This document shows positions 62,461 to 64,000 of a DNA stretch of 64,000 bases, in pieces. This stretch comes from Amycolatopsis lexingtonensis (GTDB lineage: Bacteria > Actinomycetota > Actinomycetes > Mycobacteriales > Pseudonocardiaceae). The notes under the pieces are model-generated. The model was not told the origin of the DNA, did not search any database, and was given only the letters and a program-made list of their open reading frames with translations. The stretch lies in the NCBI RefSeq assembly GCF_014873755.1, contig NZ_JADBEG010000001.1, positions 498,501 to 562,500 of the forward strand, given 5' to 3'. The number at the start of each line of letters is the position of its first letter. Positions within the stretch are counted from its first letter, which is position 1. A program made the translations under genes and the position numbers.

Positions 62461-62586
62461 TCACTGGCAGGCTTCGCAGTCCGGGTCGTCGATCCGGCAG
62501 GCGGCGCCGTCGGTGAGCTCGAAGTCGAAGTCGTCCAGCGCGGGCACGGCCGGCGCGGTGACTTCTTCCGGGGTGGTGGTGGACAT
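62461..62586 (-). CDS. 41-residue acidic Cys-rich peptide, RiPP-precursor-like
   Basis: MSTTTPEEVTAPAVPALD continues with DFDFELTDGAACRIDDPDCEACQ split at residue 18; the two halves resemble leader and core. The FDFEL stretch recalls leader recognition motifs of actinobacterial RiPP precursors such as the FxLD group, and the last 17 residues hold three Cys but only one Thr and no Ser. ATG follows GAGGGAG. No modifying enzyme is next to it in the window, so a zinc-binding or signalling peptide is also possible. Confidence 0.65.
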   Translation of the reverse strand: MSTTTPEEVTAPAVPALDDFDFELTDGAACRIDDPDCEACQ

Positions 62587-62707
62587 GGCGCTCCCTCGGG
62601 GTCGAACGGTTCTCTTCGGGTGTAGCGCCGAAGATCGCCGAGCATTCCGTGACCCGCGCCACAGTCGACATATCGGCAGTTGTCGCGCCCGATCCGGAGT
62701 GGCGGGG

Positions 62708-63046
62708 TCATCGCCCGCGTCTGCGGCTGACGACCGCCGCGATCGCGACCGCCGCCCCGGCCGCGGCGAACACCCCGGTGGCGACCGGGCTCAGGAACTT
62801 CGACAAGCTCGGCGCGCTGCTCGGCCCCAAGAGCCAGGCCCCGATCAATGCGGCGTACCCCGCGGCGAGCCCGAAAGCCCACCAGCGCAAGGAATTCCGC
62901 GCACGCAGGGCGCCGACCAGGACGACGGCGATCGGGATCGCGGTCAGGAAAGCGAACTGCCCGAGCACCATGACCGGCACGGCCCAAGCCGCGACGACGA
63001 CGGCGGTCGAGGTGCGGCGGGCGGGAGCTGCAGTGGTGGTGGTCAT
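62708..63046 (-). CDS. Small membrane protein
   Basis: A 112-residue protein with a Thr-rich N-terminus and three or four hydrophobic segments ending in VVSRRRGR. ATG at 63046 follows AAGGAG. It starts 18 bp after the SRPBCC gene stop and is probably co-transcribed with it. No family is recognised. Confidence 0.7.
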   Translation of the reverse strand: MTTTTAAPARRTSTAVVVAAWAVPVMVLGQFAFLTAIPIAVVLVGALRARNSLRWWAFGLAAGYAALIGAWLLGPSSAPSLSKFLSPVATGVFAAAGAAVAIAAVVSRRRGR

Positions 63047-63063
63047 CGTCTTCTCCTTGTGGC

Positions 63064-63669
63064 TCAACGGTTGCAGGGGGTTTCGGCGGTCTTCTTGAGG
63101 TCGGCCAGCCAGGCGTCGAGCCCGGGGGCCAGGTACTTCAGCGCGGTGGCCGGGTCGGCTTCGATCTGCTCACCCGTCCAGCTCTCCTCGGTGCGGACTA
63201 GGACGCCGCCGCGGACCGGGGTGAACGTCCAGACGTGCACGCCCCGGTCGATGCGCAGGCCGTCGCCGATGGCCGGGCCGCTCCAGCGGACGCAGCGGCC
63301 GGGCTGGACCTGGTGGACGGTCGAGGTGATGACCAGGGTGGTCGCCGGTGTCGCGGGGGTGGCCGGGACCGGGGTCGTCCAGCGGAACCGCGACCCGGGC
63401 CGCAGCGGGCCGGGGTCGAGCCGTTTCGCGCTGCTGACGGCGCTCTGCCACGAAGGCCAGCCCGCGACGTCGGTCTGCCGCTGCCAGACCGCGCCCGGTG
63501 GCGCCTTGATCACCGTTTCGGTCCGGTAGTGCAGCCGGGCGGCGGGATCGATCCCTTCGCCGCGGCACGTGACCGAATCGAGGGCCTGCGCCGACGCGGC
63601 CGGAGCGGCGACGCCCAGTAGTCCGGCGGCCAGGGGGAGGGCGAGCAACGCGGTGCGCAAGAGGGTCAT
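63064..63669 (-). CDS. Exported SRPBCC (polyketide cyclase-like) protein
   Basis: A 201-residue protein with a Sec signal (LALPLAAGLLGVAAPAASA) and then a START/SRPBCC fold: YRTETVIKAPPGAVWQRQTD, WPSWQSAVSSAKRL, GSRFRWTT and RTEESWTG. Secreted members of this fold probably bind hydrophobic ligands. Two Cys (near 35 and 199) could form a disulfide. It is divergent from a TetR gene, with repeats between them, so it is the likely regulatory target. Confidence 0.82.
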   Translation of the reverse strand: MTLLRTALLALPLAAGLLGVAAPAASAQALDSVTCRGEGIDPAARLHYRTETVIKAPPGAVWQRQTDVAGWPSWQSAVSSAKRLDPGPLRPGSRFRWTTPVPATPATPATTLVITSTVHQVQPGRCVRWSGPAIGDGLRIDRGVHVWTFTPVRGGVLVRTEESWTGEQIEADPATALKYLAPGLDAWLADLKKTAETPCNR

Positions 63670-63702
63670 GGGGTTCTCCCGAGAGTTAGTGACTGTTGTG
63701 AT

Positions 63703-63761
63703 GGTTAGAAGTTATAACTACCGCGTAGTGAGTGTCAATAGGAAAAGTGATAGCCTCTAAC
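63703..63761. promoter_or_regulatory. Probable TetR operator region
   Basis: GGTTAGAAGTTATAACTACC (63703-63722) contains the perfect 10-mer AGTTATAACT. The reverse-strand GGTTAGAGGCTATCAC near 63746-63761 repeats its left half in opposite orientation, next to the TetR start. The region is AT-rich and covers both promoters. Confidence 0.6.
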
Positions 63762-63762
63762 C

Positions 63763-64000
63763 GTGACGGAGAGCCCGCGGGAGCGCTACCGCGCCCAAGT
63801 GCGTGAAGAGATCAAGCGGCACGCCTGGGAGCAGATCGCCGCGGCCGGCGTGCCCGCGCTGTCGCTCAACGCCATCGCCAAGCAGGTGGGCATGAGCGGC
63901 CCGGCGCTGTACCGGTACTTCGCGAGCCGGGACGAGCTGCTCACCGCGCTCATCCGCGACGCCTACCGCAGCATCGCCGACGCCGTCCGGGGTGTCCGAG
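63763..64000 (+). CDS. TetR-family regulator (C-terminus beyond window)
   Basis: The visible 79 residues hold a full TetR HTH: IKRHAWEQIAAAGVPALSLN, then IAKQVGMSGPALYRYFASRDELL. The GTG at 63763 has no clear RBS, so the message may be leaderless. It is divergent from the exported SRPBCC gene and shares operator-like repeats with it. Confidence 0.85.
   Translation, partial: MTESPRERYRAQVREEIKRHAWEQIAAAGVPALSLNAIAKQVGMSGPALYRYFASRDELLTALIRDAYRSIADAVRGVR

Overview
The window is about 72% GC, dense with GTG/TTG starts and 4-bp stop/start overlaps. It carries a geranyl-diphosphate C-methyltransferase (2-methylisoborneol pathway), conservon-type signalling genes, an ECF41 sigma factor, a LigD-type NHEJ ligase and a chitobiose-type ABC operon without its own ATPase. 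Together these point to a filamentous actinomycete, most likely Pseudonocardiaceae (Amycolatopsis-like). The genus is inferred from gene content and style, not tested.

Left third (1-30.3 kb). A truncated 2-MIB methyltransferase, a multicopper oxidase with a small membrane partner, a LysR regulator, LigD and a FUSC-type membrane protein are followed by a divergent TetR/hydrolase pair with two matching operators. A six-gene, translationally coupled CoA-thioester catabolic operon (15022 down to 8917) faces a MarR regulator and an anion symporter. Two copies of the same MarR-type palindrome (TGTTGA-N5-TCAACA) tie operon and transporter into one regulon. Next come an ECF41 sigma gene with an apparent frameshift beside its usual carboxymuconolactone-decarboxylase-family partner, a sigma-region-4/zinc-tail protein behind a terminator-bearing leader, a HAD gene with no canonical start codon, a STAS-kinase fusion, and a second coupled catabolic operon (28033 down to 22008) with acetoacetyl-CoA synthetase and a carnitine-dehydrogenase-like enzyme.

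Middle (30.3-48.9 kb). A conservon-like cluster (cvnA-cvnB-cvnC) continues into an MHYT-domain membrane protein where the CvnD GTPase would be expected. A 798-residue secreted protein with repeated Cys-pair units follows. Then comes a chitin/GlcNAc-type operon (GH16-like protein with a chitin-binding module, lipoprotein, two permeases, GH20, GntR) headed by a DasR-box-like palindrome. An ArsR-ArsC fusion with its operator, an acyl-CoA dehydrogenase, a WYL regulator and a hydrolase close this part.

Right third (49-64 kb). A GntR-controlled aromatic catabolic regulon encodes close matches to LigJ and LigI, a LigK/GalC-type aldolase, a GalD/LigU-type tautomerase, a DUF1932 oxidoreductase, a permease and a vicinal-oxygen-chelate ring-cleavage dioxygenase. 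Three sites sharing TTGT-N2-ACAA link its transcripts. This is the lower protocatechuate-4,5/gallate pathway, without LigAB or LigC in the window.

The most unusual feature lies at 58517-58893: six tandem hexapeptide genes (M-x-D-K-G-W-stop), each with its own ribosome binding site, repeated every 69-72 bp on the minus strand. Beyond it are a GGDEF cyclase, a LacI/PhyH-type dioxygenase pair around a 26-bp perfect palindrome, a 41-residue Cys-rich peptide gene, a secreted SRPBCC protein and a truncated TetR gene at the right edge. Palindromic intergenic repeats recur between genes. No tRNA, rRNA, IS element or CRISPR array was seen.
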